A stretch of DNA of 64,000 nt from Pedobacter sp. PF22-3 (GTDB taxonomy: Bacteria; Bacteroidota; Bacteroidia; Sphingobacteriales; Sphingobacteriaceae): NCBI RefSeq assembly GCF_026239555.1, contig NZ_JAPIVP010000002.1:310001-374000 (forward strand), given 5' to 3'. This document shows, in pieces, positions 1-10,900 of this stretch. Every line of letters begins with the position of its first letter. The first letter of the stretch is position 1. The notes beneath the pieces are model-generated. The model saw nothing but the letters and a program-made list of their open reading frames with translations. It had not been told where the DNA came from and ran no database searches. Both the position numbers and the translations under genes were made by a program.

Positions 1-2113
1 TAAGCCATGGGCGGAAATCGCCTGAGCCGGAAAAATAAGAAGGATAAATGGTTACGCCACGTGCTAAAAGTCCATTTGTATTTTGTGAAAAATAATTCAG
101 ATCAAGGGTAAGGAGGTTTTTAAAGAAGGAAGCATCTAGCCCTACCCGTAACTCATTACGTTTAATGAAGGTAAGATCAGGGTTTTCAGACTGGCCTGAA
201 AGTGTAGTCCTCCCTCCTGCAACTCCATCACGCCATTGATAATAACCTCCAAGGGCAGCTGTGTTACTGTAATAGCCCTGATATAAATAATAATCAACCG
301 GTTCATTAACATTGTTAGCCCTGTAACCGGTCACGTCAATATCCTGGTTAATAGACGAATATGAAGCATTGAATTTCAGATCGTCAACAAAAGAGATGTT
401 ATCCTTAAAAAAACTTTCATTACTGATTCTCCAACCAAGAGAAACTGAAGGTGAGAGCGCATTTCGTTTTCCGGGCGGAAGCTTAGCCGAATGAACTAAA
501 GCGCTGGTAAAATCTACGTAATACTTTCTTTTAAAATTATAACCGGCCTGAAACCCAAGATTCGTATTTAATACAGGCTGATAATCACTACCACCCTGAT
601 TATCAATATCACTCGAAAATTGTGTCTTATACCACCAGCCCAAAACTGTGGCTGTTACCGAATGATCATTACCGAAAACCCTGGCGTAATCAAACTGGGA
701 ACGGAGTGACATCGTTTGGGTATAAGTCGACCTGCCAACATATTCGTTCGTAGAATTTTTATCCTCGCCAAATTTTTCAAGTGCTGTGATCACGTCCTGG
801 CCATTTACAGTAGACCATGTTGGACGGTAGGTTGCATAAGGCAGGTTGTAAGCTTCAGAATATAAAGAAGCGTAATCCATACTGGTTGCTGTGGTAAACG
901 AAAGACCTTTCACTAAAGAGGCCAAATCTGCTTTAACACCCAGGTTGTAAAGAAATGTACTGGTTTTTGTCCTGACATATCCTGCGGCCAGCATATCTGA
1001 AAACACATTGGTCGGATTTGTACTTTGACCACCCAACAGGAACTTTCCGTCAATCACATGGTTACTGTTTTTCACGAAGGTCTGCAGGGCGGGATTACTT
1101 GGATCAAGCCTGTCTATGGGGATCAATGGGGAAAACCTGTTAAAAGTCGGGGCTATTGTAGAACTCGCGCCCCAAAAATCTCCTCTGCCAGCATAGTTGT
1201 TGGAGGATATGGCTACGGCATCAGCTGAGGCGGTTAACCATTTTGTAATGTTCATGTCTACATTACCCCTGATATTGAAACCAAAGTCACTATTTTTTTT
1301 CTGCTCACCATACTTGATAAGGCTATTATTATAGCTCAGACCAATATTTGTATAGTATCTTGCAAACTCATTTCCTCCTGAAACCTCTGTTGTAAGATCG
1401 GATTTAGAATATGCATTTTTAAGGTAATCATTGCTAAAGAAATCCACATCAGGGTATCTGTAGGGATTTGTTCCCGCCCTTGTATTATTAATTTGTTCCT
1501 GGCTAAATCCGGCTCCTGAAGTCGCTATTCCATCATTGGTGAGCGCTTCGTTGTAAAGGGTCATGTAATCTGCCCCGTTCAGGTATTTTGGATAAGCCTT
1601 AGGTACAAAGATTCCGGTATTTGCCCGTACGTTAATACTCAAAGGTTTTATACTTCCTCTATTGGTCGTAATTAATACAGCACCTTTAGCGGCCGTACTT
1701 CCGTAAAGCATTACAGCATTGGCACCTTTTAATATTGTTATCGACTGCACTTCTACAAGTTTTACATCTGCTGCATTTCTGGGAACGCCATCAATTAGAA
1801 TCAGCGGTGCCTGCCCCCAGATATTTCCGTTATAGCCACCCACAAAACTCTGTAAATTATCCAGACTTCTGGTGCTATAGCTTTTTTTCAAAAGCGCTGA
1901 AATGTTGACTGTTGATACGCCGCCCAGTAAGTCCTCGCGGGCGACCGTTCTGAATGCTACTTTTACCAGGCTATCGTTAGGAAGTTGCGCGGAAACGTTA
2001 CGAAACGGCACTTTAACGATGCTATCCTTTTGTTCCTGTGCAGATGTCCCGGTGATCCTTAAAAGGAAAGCAACTAGACAAAAGCAACAGGTCACTATAT
2101 ATTTTCTGTTCAT
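1..2113 (-). CDS. SusC-like TonB-dependent receptor, C-terminus cut by window edge
   Basis: Reading leftwards from an ATG at 2113, an uninterrupted frame runs off the left end (about 704 codons). The first 25 residues are a signal peptide ending TGTSAQ. There is no carboxypeptidase-like regulatory domain; a short stretch (KVPFRNVSAQ, then VAFRTVAREDLLGG) leads straight into the plug, which has LILIDGVPRN, ILKGANAVMLYGSTAAKG and LITTNRG motifs, followed by barrel strands. The family imports oligosaccharides across the outer membrane using TonB energy. It starts 17 nt after the SusD stop, so it is the third gene of the same operon. A SusC-SusD-SusC order matches the xus xylan systems, where another SusD follows; that gene would lie outside the window. 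Family call is sure; substrate is inferred from neighbours. Confidence 0.88.
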   Translation of the reverse strand, partial: MNRKYIVTCCFCLVAFLLRITGTSAQEQKDSIVKVPFRNVSAQLPNDSLVKVAFRTVAREDLLGGVSTVNISALLKKSYSTRSLDNLQSFVGGYNGNIWGQAPLILIDGVPRNAADVKLVEVQSITILKGANAVMLYGSTAAKGAVLITTNRGSIKPLSINVRANTGIFVPKAYPKYLNGADYMTLYNEALTNDGIATSGAGFSQEQINNTRAGTNPYRYPDVDFFSNDYLKNAYSKSDLTTEVSGGNEFARYYTNIGLSYNNSLIKYGEQKKNSDFGFNIRGNVDMNITKWLTASADAVAISSNNYAGRGDFWGASSTIAPTFNRFSPLIPIDRLDPSNPALQTFVKNSNHVIDGKFLLGGQSTNPTNVFSDMLAAGYVRTKTSTFLYNLGVKADLASLVKGLSFTTATSMDYASLYSEAYNLPYATYRPTWSTVNGQDVITALEKFGEDKNSTNEYVGRSTYTQTMSLRSQFDYARVFGNDHSVTATVLGWWYKTQFSSDIDNQGGSDYQPVLNTNLGFQAGYNFKRKYYVDFTSALVHSAKLPPGKRNALSPSVSLGWRISNESFFKDNISFVDDLKFNASYSSINQDIDVTGYRANNVNEPVDYYLYQGYYSNTAALGGYYQWRDGVAGGRTTLSGQSENPDLTFIKRNELRVGLDASFFKNLLTLDLNYFSQNTNGLLARGVTIYPSYFSGSGDFRPWL

Positions 2114-2130
2114 TTCTGTTGAATTATTTT

Positions 2131-4026
2131 TTACCACCCTGGATTTTGCTTGAATTCTTTATACATATACACATCTTCTATACGGAAAGGTAACCAGTAG
2201 TGACGTTGACCGAATTGTCTTTCAAAAAGTATGGTTTCCCTGAAATTTCTTACCCTGGCGTTTTTAGGATCTGCATAAACCTGAGCGTTGGTCAGGGCAC
2301 GGTCAAACTCAACCGCTTTTTTCTGGGTGTACGGACGCTCGGTTAACAATAACCACCTTCTCAAATCATTGAAACGGTGTCCTTCAAATGCCAGCTCAAC
2401 AGCACGTTCGCGTCGGAGCTCACTCAGGAAAAGTGTGTTGGAGGATAAAAATTTTGCCGCCACATTAGATACCCCGGCACGGTTACGCACTTTGTTAACC
2501 GCATCTACAGCCGAAAGTCCGTATCCGTTGGCTTTACTTTCAGGAGAACCATATCCGGTAGCAGCAGCTTCTGCATAAAGAAGGTAAACATCCGCAAGCC
2601 TCATCAGACTCAGTACGAAAGTATTATTTTCCCTGTAACCATCATATTCGTTCATTAGTTTAGACACCAATTTGGAGTTCAGATAGCCCGTCCAAACTTT
2701 TTTGTTTCCATCTGCAGTCCTGAAAAGTCCATTGGTAAAAAGACTTGCATACTGGCGGTATTCATTATTACCAACGCTTTGAGCACTTAGTACACATTTT
2801 TCGCCATCTATCATGATGTCATTGTAGAATCGGGGATCCCGGTTTCTCCAGGGATATTCCGGATCATATCCGCTTTCTGAATCCTTCTGTTCAGGATCGG
2901 TGATCGGCAAGCCATTGGCCATGCCGTAATAATCTACGTAATTAGCCGTTGGATATACTTTAATACCGGTCTGATGGATGACCAAAGGACGATAATCGTT
3001 TACCTGGTTCCATCTCCACCTTCCTGCTGATCCAGCAAGATTTTCAAGAAATATCGCTTCTTTTAGCCCTGGTATTTTACCATTTTGATTAAAAGTATAG
3101 AATAAATCACGATACTGTGAAAAAGGAGCAAGTTCATAGCGCCCCGTTGATTCGGTAATTTGAAGTGCTGAAGCCAAGGCATCTGCCGCCTTCTTACAGT
3201 ATTCCTGGTTATAAGTATTATTTCCGGTAGATTCCCTGTTCATCAGCGGGCTTCCTGCCCACAGGTAGTTTTTACCAAGAAATCCGAGTGCCATTATTTT
3301 ATTGATACGGGTATTATTGTTTCCTGCCGTCTGCTTTCCCACTACGGTTTGGTCCCAGTCTACAGGTAACAATGCCGCGGCACGCTGCAAATCTGCAGCA
3401 ACTTTATCCGCGGTAGCCTGATAGCTTAGGCGGGATAGCGGGATCAACTGGTCAGTTGGCAATACCTGGTCAGTATATGGCAGGCCGCCCCAGTATTCCA
3501 TTAAAACAAAATGGAAATAGCCCCTGAAAAAATAAAGCTGCCCCGCAATCAGGTCTTTTTCTTCCTGAGTGGCATCAGTTAATTTATCCAGGTTGGCAAG
3601 CCCTACATTTGCTTTGCGGATGGCATACCAGGAAAGTCCCCATAATTTTCCTTTTGATCTGTTCGGATCAGTTCCTGTTCCGTTAGTGGGATCCCCGCCA
3701 CTTCCCAGAAAATTATAAAAAGTATTATTCCAGGCCATATAGTTCCCCTGATCAATCTGGTAGGAAAGCAACCGTGTTTCTCCAATCTCCCAAAATTCGT
3801 CTTCACCTAAATTAAAGCTGTTGTGTGCTTCCGTTACACTCAGCAATGGAATACAGTTATATAGTTCTTCAGTAAAACCCTGAAAGTTTCTGAAGTTTTT
3901 GTAGGGATCAACTTCCTGGATGTCAGCAAGAGGAGATCTGTCCAGATATTTTTTGCATGAACTTACTGTAAAAATACCTGCTAGTATGATAAGTGGCAAT
4001 ATTTTATGCCTAAAGAGATTTTTCAT
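2131..4026 (-). CDS. SusD/RagB-family surface glycan-binding lipoprotein
   Basis: 631 residues with a lipoprotein signal: lipobox VSSC, lipidated Cys at 24, followed by KKYLDRSPLADI, the usual start of SusD proteins. The N-terminal TPR-rich SusD-like domain covers roughly residues 25-250, and the RagB/SusD C-terminal domain the remainder, ending in the family-typical QNPGW. It should sit on the cell surface as the lid of the SusC channel and bind xylan oligosaccharides. Its start lies 11 nt after the stop of the upstream SusC, so they are co-transcribed. Length is in the upper part of the family range. Ligand identity is inferred from the neighbouring GH10 and GH67 genes. Confidence 0.93.
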   Translation of the reverse strand: MKNLFRHKILPLIILAGIFTVSSCKKYLDRSPLADIQEVDPYKNFRNFQGFTEELYNCIPLLSVTEAHNSFNLGEDEFWEIGETRLLSYQIDQGNYMAWNNTFYNFLGSGGDPTNGTGTDPNRSKGKLWGLSWYAIRKANVGLANLDKLTDATQEEKDLIAGQLYFFRGYFHFVLMEYWGGLPYTDQVLPTDQLIPLSRLSYQATADKVAADLQRAAALLPVDWDQTVVGKQTAGNNNTRINKIMALGFLGKNYLWAGSPLMNRESTGNNTYNQEYCKKAADALASALQITESTGRYELAPFSQYRDLFYTFNQNGKIPGLKEAIFLENLAGSAGRWRWNQVNDYRPLVIHQTGIKVYPTANYVDYYGMANGLPITDPEQKDSESGYDPEYPWRNRDPRFYNDIMIDGEKCVLSAQSVGNNEYRQYASLFTNGLFRTADGNKKVWTGYLNSKLVSKLMNEYDGYRENNTFVLSLMRLADVYLLYAEAAATGYGSPESKANGYGLSAVDAVNKVRNRAGVSNVAAKFLSSNTLFLSELRRERAVELAFEGHRFNDLRRWLLLTERPYTQKKAVEFDRALTNAQVYADPKNARVRNFRETILFERQFGQRHYWLPFRIEDVYMYKEFKQNPGW

Positions 4027-4037
4027 CTTCGATTTGT

Positions 4038-7000
4038 TTATAAGGTAATATCAAGACCAAGGTTAAAACGTCTTACAGTTGGATACGCTCCACCCTGTGA
4101 GTTTCCGCTAAAGTTGGACTCGCGGTCATCGGGCATTTTTGTCCATAGTAAAAGATTATTACCATTTACATAAATCCTGCAACTTTTCAGTCCTATTTTC
4201 TTAATGTAATTTCCGGATAAAGTATAACCGAGTTCTGCATTTTTTAAACGTATGTAAGATGCATCATAATAGTAGCGGGTTCCACTCCCGCCAAAGCCAT
4301 CCAGCACGCTCCAACGTGGCGGAGGTACTTCGCCGCCTCCGTCCTGCTGAAACCAATATGGTTTCTCCACAAAAACGACATTGCTTTTTCCCTGAAAGTT
4401 AGGAAACTCTATCTCCCTGGTTACATTATTCACACCATAGAACTGTACAAAAAGACTGAGTTTCTTCCATTCAAAACCAATACTCGCGTTGTAGGTATTC
4501 TGAGGATTAGAAGTGTATCCATATGGAGCCCTGTCTTTATCATCAATTATGCCATCTGCATTAAAATCGATTATATTATAGTCGCCGGGTAGTTTATTTT
4601 GGTTATTCGACAATCGCGTCGTGCTCCCATATATATCATCCCAGCTGGTAAGAAAACCTTCATTTAAAAAAGATCTGGTTTGACCAATTGGATAGCCAGC
4701 CTGCTTTTGATAGCTGGGAGTAAGCACCGGATCATCCCTGAAATCGGTCATGTTAGTTGCATGGGTCATAACAACATTTGCCCAGGCCCTGATGTCTTTG
4801 TTAAAAGCATGGTTTAGTTTCAGCTCAATTTCATACCCCTGAGAGCTTACCTGACCAATATTAAGTCTGGGTGCATTTGTACCAAAACCATAATAAGAAG
4901 GGATCGCCCTTGAACTTCCGCCAATCATGATCCCACTCCTCTTATCTTTGAAGATATCTACGCTACCTGAAATTGCACCGTTAAGGAAGCTATATTCGAC
5001 CCCGAGGTTGCGTTTTTCAACAGTTTCCCAGGAAAGATTGGGATTTCCCATGGTACCAATCCGATAGATGGTATATGGGGTAGCAACTGCGGGTGATCCC
5101 ATAGGTGTGTTTCCACCATATTGATAGGCATCACGAAATGGCCATCTTGGACCTCCTAGTGCATCATCTCCTATTCTACCCCAAGAAGCCCGTACCTTTA
5201 ATAAATCAACAAATTTCAGGCTCTTCATAAATTTTTCATTACTGATTAGCCAGCCTCCCGAAATCGATGGGAAGAATGCAAAACGATAGTCAGGACCAAA
5301 CTGTTCAGATCCATTGTAAGCACCGTTTACCTCCAGGAAATACCTGCTTTTGTAGTTATAAGTTGTTCTGAATACCCAATCCTCTCTAAAAGTCGGGAAT
5401 GCGCCTCCACGAGCAGTTCTTTGCCGTTGCATAAGCCCCATAGCAGATACATCATGATCTCCAAACTTCCTTTCGTAATCAACCCGAAACTGATAATTGG
5501 TGTTGCGGTAGGTGGCATTTTTATCAACTTCTCCAGGCGCAATAGACCAGGCAATGGCTTCGGTAAAATCAAACTGGGTGCCAGTGTTACGTGGCTGTTC
5601 AAATCCTGTTATGCCAGTACTCGGATTAATATATTTCCTTTGGGCGGCGTTAAACTGATCATTTATCCCCCTAATCCTTTCCAGAAAACTATTGTCGATC
5701 GAAAGGCTACCTCTAAAACTAAGTCCCTTTGTAACCATATCCAGCTTCTGCTGCAAAATAAAATCGGTAGTGAGCTGGGTCGTGGTTCTTTTTTCTACAC
5801 CAGAGTAGGCTAGCCAGAATGCGGCATTTGGCTGATCCTGAGCTGCACTCGGGAAAAAACCGTAGGTTCCATCTGAATAAATCGGCCGAAAGGAATCGGG
5901 AGCCGTTCTATATGCTGAAGACCAGAATGACTGATCGGCGTCTCCCATGCCGTATGGCACCTGACGAACACCATTCGAACCGAAAAGTTTAGTAGAGAAT
6001 TTAGTTGTTTTGGTTAGGTTGAAATCCAGGTTACTCCTTACGTTTGTACGGTTATAACCAAAATGAGACTCGTAACCCCGCTGGTTAGGAAAGGTCTTAA
6101 ACAAGTCACCTTCCCTGGTTAAGTCCAACCCTACAAAATAGTTTACGAACTTTGAACCGCCCGAAACATTAGCCGCTGTATTATAAGACATCGCCCTGTC
6201 CTTGAAAAGTTCGTCTTCCCAGTCTACATTTGGATAGCGGTCCCATTCACTTATGTTAGCTGGATTGCGATATTTATCAATAATAGATTTGGGCGTATAG
6301 CCAGACCATGCATTTTGATCCACAATAGATTCGCGCTCAATGATGCGGTTCTTTATCATTAAGGCATCATAAGAGTCATATTTTTCAGGGAGTCTTGAAG
6401 CTACTTTTGCGGTGACATTGGATCTGACCTGAACCTGTGCCCTGCCCTCCATTCCTTTTTTTGTGGTTACCAGAATCACTCCGTTTGCTCCTCTCACACC
6501 GTATACTGCGGTTGCCGAGGCATCCTTTAAAACAGAAACGCTTTCAACTGATGAAATATCAATTGCACTAATAGAACGTTCAATTCCATCAACTAAAATG
6601 AGTGGTGAACTGTTATTCCATGAACTTTGGCCACGAATTAAAATTTGAGGGTCTTCTCCTCCGGGCATACCGGATGAGGCTGTTGTTACTACCCCGGGAA
6701 GATTACCAGTTAAGGCCATACCTAAATTTGTCACCCCGCCTGTACGTTCAAGCACCTTGCCCGAGGTTTGTGAAATGGCACCTACAACACTCGCTTTTTT
6801 CTGTTGTCCATACCCAACAACAATTACCTCATCCAAAGCGGTCCGGTCATCAGCCATTGAAATTTCAATGTTACTCTGGTCATTTATACTCACTTCTTTG
6901 GTGGTCATTCCAACAAATGCCACCACCAGGGTAACCCTGCCCAAAGGTACCTGAACAGAAAATTTCCCCTCTGTAGAGGTAATTGCTTTAATATTGGTTC

Positions 7001-7202
7001 CTTTTACAGTAATGGTTGCGCCGATCATAGGTTGCTTTTGATCATCGTACACAGTTCCATTCAGCTGTCTTTTTTGTTGTGCACTGGCTGAAGTAACTAC
7101 CAGAAAGAGGAATATTATTGAAAAGCAAGTTTTTAGCAGTGATTGTCGCTTTAAAAAAGCCTTGCAACAATGCTTACTACACAATTTCTTGTATTGTTCC
7201 AT
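4038..7202 (-). CDS. SusC/RagA-family TonB-linked outer membrane receptor
   Basis: 1054 residues. The N-terminus is long and basic, with the hydrophobic signal core at about residues 26-41 (ending SASAQ). A carboxypeptidase-like regulatory domain follows at about 47-130 (LNGTVYDDQKQPMIGATITV), then a TonB-box-like segment and the plug at about 135-250 (EVIVVGYGQQKK, LILVDGIER, VLKDASATAVYGVRGANGV), then the beta-barrel, ending RRFNLGLDITL. It is the first gene of the operon with the SusD at 2131-4026 and the second SusC. The 729-bp gap upstream, holding several CG-centred palindromes, is the likely control region. Probable role: import of xylo-oligosaccharides. Confidence 0.94.
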   Translation of the reverse strand: MEQYKKLCSKHCCKAFLKRQSLLKTCFSIIFLFLVVTSASAQQKRQLNGTVYDDQKQPMIGATITVKGTNIKAITSTEGKFSVQVPLGRVTLVVAFVGMTTKEVSINDQSNIEISMADDRTALDEVIVVGYGQQKKASVVGAISQTSGKVLERTGGVTNLGMALTGNLPGVVTTASSGMPGGEDPQILIRGQSSWNNSSPLILVDGIERSISAIDISSVESVSVLKDASATAVYGVRGANGVILVTTKKGMEGRAQVQVRSNVTAKVASRLPEKYDSYDALMIKNRIIERESIVDQNAWSGYTPKSIIDKYRNPANISEWDRYPNVDWEDELFKDRAMSYNTAANVSGGSKFVNYFVGLDLTREGDLFKTFPNQRGYESHFGYNRTNVRSNLDFNLTKTTKFSTKLFGSNGVRQVPYGMGDADQSFWSSAYRTAPDSFRPIYSDGTYGFFPSAAQDQPNAAFWLAYSGVEKRTTTQLTTDFILQQKLDMVTKGLSFRGSLSIDNSFLERIRGINDQFNAAQRKYINPSTGITGFEQPRNTGTQFDFTEAIAWSIAPGEVDKNATYRNTNYQFRVDYERKFGDHDVSAMGLMQRQRTARGGAFPTFREDWVFRTTYNYKSRYFLEVNGAYNGSEQFGPDYRFAFFPSISGGWLISNEKFMKSLKFVDLLKVRASWGRIGDDALGGPRWPFRDAYQYGGNTPMGSPAVATPYTIYRIGTMGNPNLSWETVEKRNLGVEYSFLNGAISGSVDIFKDKRSGIMIGGSSRAIPSYYGFGTNAPRLNIGQVSSQGYEIELKLNHAFNKDIRAWANVVMTHATNMTDFRDDPVLTPSYQKQAGYPIGQTRSFLNEGFLTSWDDIYGSTTRLSNNQNKLPGDYNIIDFNADGIIDDKDRAPYGYTSNPQNTYNASIGFEWKKLSLFVQFYGVNNVTREIEFPNFQGKSNVVFVEKPYWFQQDGGGEVPPPRWSVLDGFGGSGTRYYYDASYIRLKNAELGYTLSGNYIKKIGLKSCRIYVNGNNLLLWTKMPDDRESNFSGNSQGGAYPTVRRFNLGLDITL

Positions 7203-7498
7203 TATTTGAATTCATTTAAGAGCCTACGATTTCGAAAATTTACTCTTCCATTTTCAGCATACACGAAATGGATACTTTGTGGTATTTTTTTAGTCATAAT
7301 TTGGTTTTATCTGGTTAGTTATATTTAAAAAGATGCTTATCTGCATATTTTGCAGTTATTGCCCGCTACATTGGTGCTTTCATAAAATTGATTCCTGTTT
7401 ATAAAATTTTGGTATTCCCAATTTCCATTGGAGGTGCAGTTACTGCTGGTTACACATCCGAATAATACGTGCAATTCAGGCTTTATCTGACGATTAAG

Positions 7499-7535
7499 CC
7501 CTGTTACTTGCAATTAACTCAGGAAATTAACAGGG
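7499..7535. repeat. Perfect 8-bp inverted repeat in the susC leader region
   Basis: CCCTGTTA at 7499-7506 is mirrored by TAACAGGG at 7528-7535 with a 21-base spacer. It lacks a following T-run, so it is not a good terminator. It could be a binding site for the dimeric AraC-type output domain of the adjacent regulator, or an RNA hairpin in the susC leader. Confidence 0.25.
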
Positions 7536-7904
7536 TTGATTGATATCAGTCAACATGGTTTCTGCCCATCGTGTAAACGTTTGAAGACCGGTCGGAATCA
7601 GATATAGGAAGTAGCAAAGAAAATCGATTTTTCGGCAGGAATGCTCTATATTTCTGCACGGGCCAACAGGGCCTTCCTCATAGAAGGTGATCAATTGATT
7701 AGTCATTGTTTAAGAGTTTATTTGGTTACAATTCAAACATAGCTCGAAAACGAGTCTGAGGGTTAGAATATTTGTTCATAAATCAGCTATAAATGTTCTA
7801 AACTGATAAATAGCTAACAAACAATCAGTTACATTAAATAAGAGCGAATAAATACATTAATTATCAAGAGATTTCATTTAGTAAAACGTTTTTACTGACC
7901 TACT

Positions 7905-7916
7905 ACAATCGATTGC
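7905..7916. promoter_or_regulatory. Candidate LacI-type operator (CAATCGATTG core)
   Basis: The palindrome CAATCGATTG is flanked to give ACAATCGATTGC. The CG-centred form is typical of LacI/GalR-family operators. The same core appears upstream of uxuA (26193-26204). A second CG-centred palindrome, AAAACGTTTT, lies 23 bp away (7883-7892). No LacI-family gene is in the window, so the regulator would be encoded elsewhere. Confidence 0.3.
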
Positions 7917-7931
7917 ATAATAGTAAATGGC

Positions 7932-10900
7932 CTAACTATCTATACCAGTAGTATGGTCTGGCTTGCGGTACAGGTTTAAATATTCTGAAGGTTGCATGCC
8001 GAATTTTAACTTAAATGATTTGGCAAAATAGTTTGGTGTGGCAAAGCCTACCAGATAGGCAATTTGTGAAATGTTCAGGTCGCTCTTAACCAATAAAGCC
8101 GCAGCTTTATCGAGCTTTACCGAACGGATATACTCCACCGGTGAAAGGCCGGTTAATTCCAGCACCTTGTGGTAGAGCGAACCCCTGCTCATCCCTACAT
8201 TTTTACTTAAATCTTCAACAGACAATTGTGAATTATTGATATTATCCTCAATGTACTTTAGAATATTCTTAAGTAATTTATTACCGTGCGATTCAACTAA
8301 AATCTCAGCGGTCTCCATCTTGATCTGCTTGGTATAAGTGTTTTTCAAGGTACGGTTAAGGAGCAAAAGGTTTTTGATTTTAATGTTGAGGATATCGATA
8401 TTAAATGGCTTGGTAAGGTAATCATTCGCACCAATTTCAAGTCCCGTTAACTGTTCCTGCTCTGCGGTGAGCGCAGTTAAAAGAATAACCGGAATATGTT
8501 TTGTCCTTTTATCTTCTCTTATTTTTTTACACAATTCAATACCCGTCATATTTGGCATACTAATATCGCTAACAATAAGTTCGGGATGGTTTGCCAGTGT
8601 TTTTTGCCAACCCTCTTTACCATCGGCTGCTTCTACAATGCGGTAGTGGGCCTTTAAATTATCTCGCAGGTATTCTCTAAGGTCCTGATTATCTTCTACC
8701 AGAAGAATGGTATGGATTTCTGCATCCGTTTCGCCCAGGGTTTTATCTGAAATTTCTTCCTCAACCTGTAATGGGCTTTCCGGACTAGAAAAATCCAGAT
8801 TAAGCTTTTCAATATGGTCTAGCAGCGGTAAAGGCAAGGCAATCATAAAACGTGTTCCTTTTCCAACTTCGCTTTGTAAATCGATCGTACCGCCCTGGAT
8901 TTTGACAAATTCTTTGATAATGGAGAGCCCGATGCCGCTTCCCTGGTTAAGAATGGAAACTTCGGTATCGGCCTGGAAAAATCTTTCAAATACTTTATGC
9001 TGCTCTTCACCGCTAATGCCAATTCCGGTATCGCTCACGGTAATCAGAACAGCCTCTTCCTGCCCATCAAGCGGTGTCCTTTTCAAATCAACAGTGATGT
9101 TACCACCTGATGGTGTAAATTTAAAGGCATTAGAAAGCAGGTTGAATAAAATCCGTTCCAGCTTGTCATGGTCAAACTCCGTTGGATAACTATCAAACTG
9201 GGTTTGAAAGGAAAGATTTATAGATTTACGTTCGCTTAAATCGTTGAAAGATTCGATTACATCGGCAATAAAAGAAACCAGTTCACCTGGGGCATTATTG
9301 ATCTTGAGTTCATTTTCTTCAATTTTACGGAAATCGAGGATCTGGTTCACCAGGTTGAGCAATCGGCGGGCATTTCGCTTAACTATTTTAAGAGAAGCGT
9401 TTTTAGCATCATCTCCCGGTTGTGAAAGGATTTTCTCGACTGGCCCCAGGATGAGTGAAAGCGGCGTGCGAAACTCATGACTGAGGTTGGTTAGAAATTT
9501 AATTTTTAGCGAATCCAGTTCATGTAAACGCTCGGCCTCTTTTCTATCCTGCAAAATCTGCTGTTCAATTTTAGTTTTTTCCTGAAGCAGCGCAAACTTT
9601 CTTTCCAGGTTTTTGATGCCCCGATGACGGATATAAAGCAAAGTACCGGCAATAGCCAGCAGGTAAAAGGCATAAGCATATATGGTTCTCCACCATGGTG
9701 GATGAACAATTATCTTGATAGAAGATTCAGTGGTATTCCAAACGCCATCATTGTTGCTTGCCCGTACATGGAAAATATATTCTCCGGGATCGAGATTGGT
9801 ATAAGAAACAGTTTTAGTTGTACCTGCATCAATCCATTCTTTATTAAAACCTTCGAGTTTGTAACTATAGCGGTTTTGTTCTGGTGCGGTATAGTTTACA
9901 CTCACAAAACTCAGTGAAAAATTTTGCTTATAATCCAGATCGATTTGTTTTGCAACAGAAATATGGTCGGTTATCGGTCCGTCTTCGCTCGCCTCGATCA
10001 CATTATTGGAAATTTTTAGCTCCGTAAAAAGTACAGCGGGAACATTTTTATTTTTTCTAAATCCGGCCGGATTAAAGTAGTTCATCCCTTCTGCCCCACC
10101 AAAAAATATTTCACCGTCTTTGCATTTCAGGACTGCTCCCCTGATAAAGTTATTGTTCTGAACGCCATTATATATACCATAGTTGCTGAATTTTCGGGTT
10201 TTCGGATCAAAACGGCTAATCCCTTTATTGGTACTTAACCAAAGATTATGATTGTCGTCTTCTACAATGGCATCCACAACAGCACTTGCCAAACCATCGC
10301 GTTCGGCAAAATTGATGAACTTATTTGTCTTCTGATCCAGTAAATTCAAGCCCCCTCCTGCGGTGCCTATCCAGATCTGTCCTTTGGAATCTTCCAGAAA
10401 AGCCTGGGCAATATCGCCCTTTAGGCCCGAATTAAGCTCGTTATAATGTTTAATAATGGTCTTATCAGCACTAATCATGGCTACACCAGAACCATGAGAA
10501 CCTACCCACATGTTGGCAAAACGGTCTTCTTTAATAAAACGGACATAATTATTGAGTGGAAGTTTACGGTCTATGGGCGACTGTACTTTGCTTATATACC
10601 TAAAAACGACTTTATGGCTAGCATCCATTACATTGATTCCGCCGCCATTGGTACCCAACCATATTAGACCGGTTTTATCTTGGGTAATGCAAAATACATC
10701 ATCAGAATTAAGGCCAGCATCTGTATTGGTTTTCCGATAAGATGTTGCTTTGGTTAAAGTCGAATCGAGCACGATCAACCCATAGCCAAAGGTACCCAGA
10801 TAGAGTTTCTTAGCTGAACTGACAGATAATGAAATAAGGGTTAAACGCGGTGTCAAACCTAGTTTATCCAGGTTTACTTTGTGGAACAAGGCCGTATTTC

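Larger units (their letters stand above)
7203..7931. promoter_or_regulatory. 729-bp intergenic control region upstream of the susC-susD-susC operon
   Basis: No gene is visible on either strand. It lies between the end of the regulator and the start of the SusC operon, both on the minus strand. I see palindromes AAACGTTT (7575-7582), AAAATCGATTTT (7620-7631), AAAACGTTTT (7883-7892) and CAATCGATTG (7906-7915), and an inverted repeat CCCTGTTA / TAACAGGG (7499-7506, 7528-7535). On the minus strand TATGTTTG (7741-7734) matches the Bacteroidota -7 consensus TANNTTTG, but no good -33 box stands at the usual distance. The length suggests a long 5' leader or several regulator sites. Confidence 0.45.

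Noticed and set aside
5421-5813. 130-codon plus-strand frame inside the SusC gene
   Set aside because: Lies wholly antisense to a clear SusC reading frame and has low-quality composition with no family resemblance.
8707-9189. 160-codon plus-strand frame inside the hybrid regulator gene
   Set aside because: Antisense to the kinase ATPase domain, Ser/Leu-rich shadow frame without motifs.
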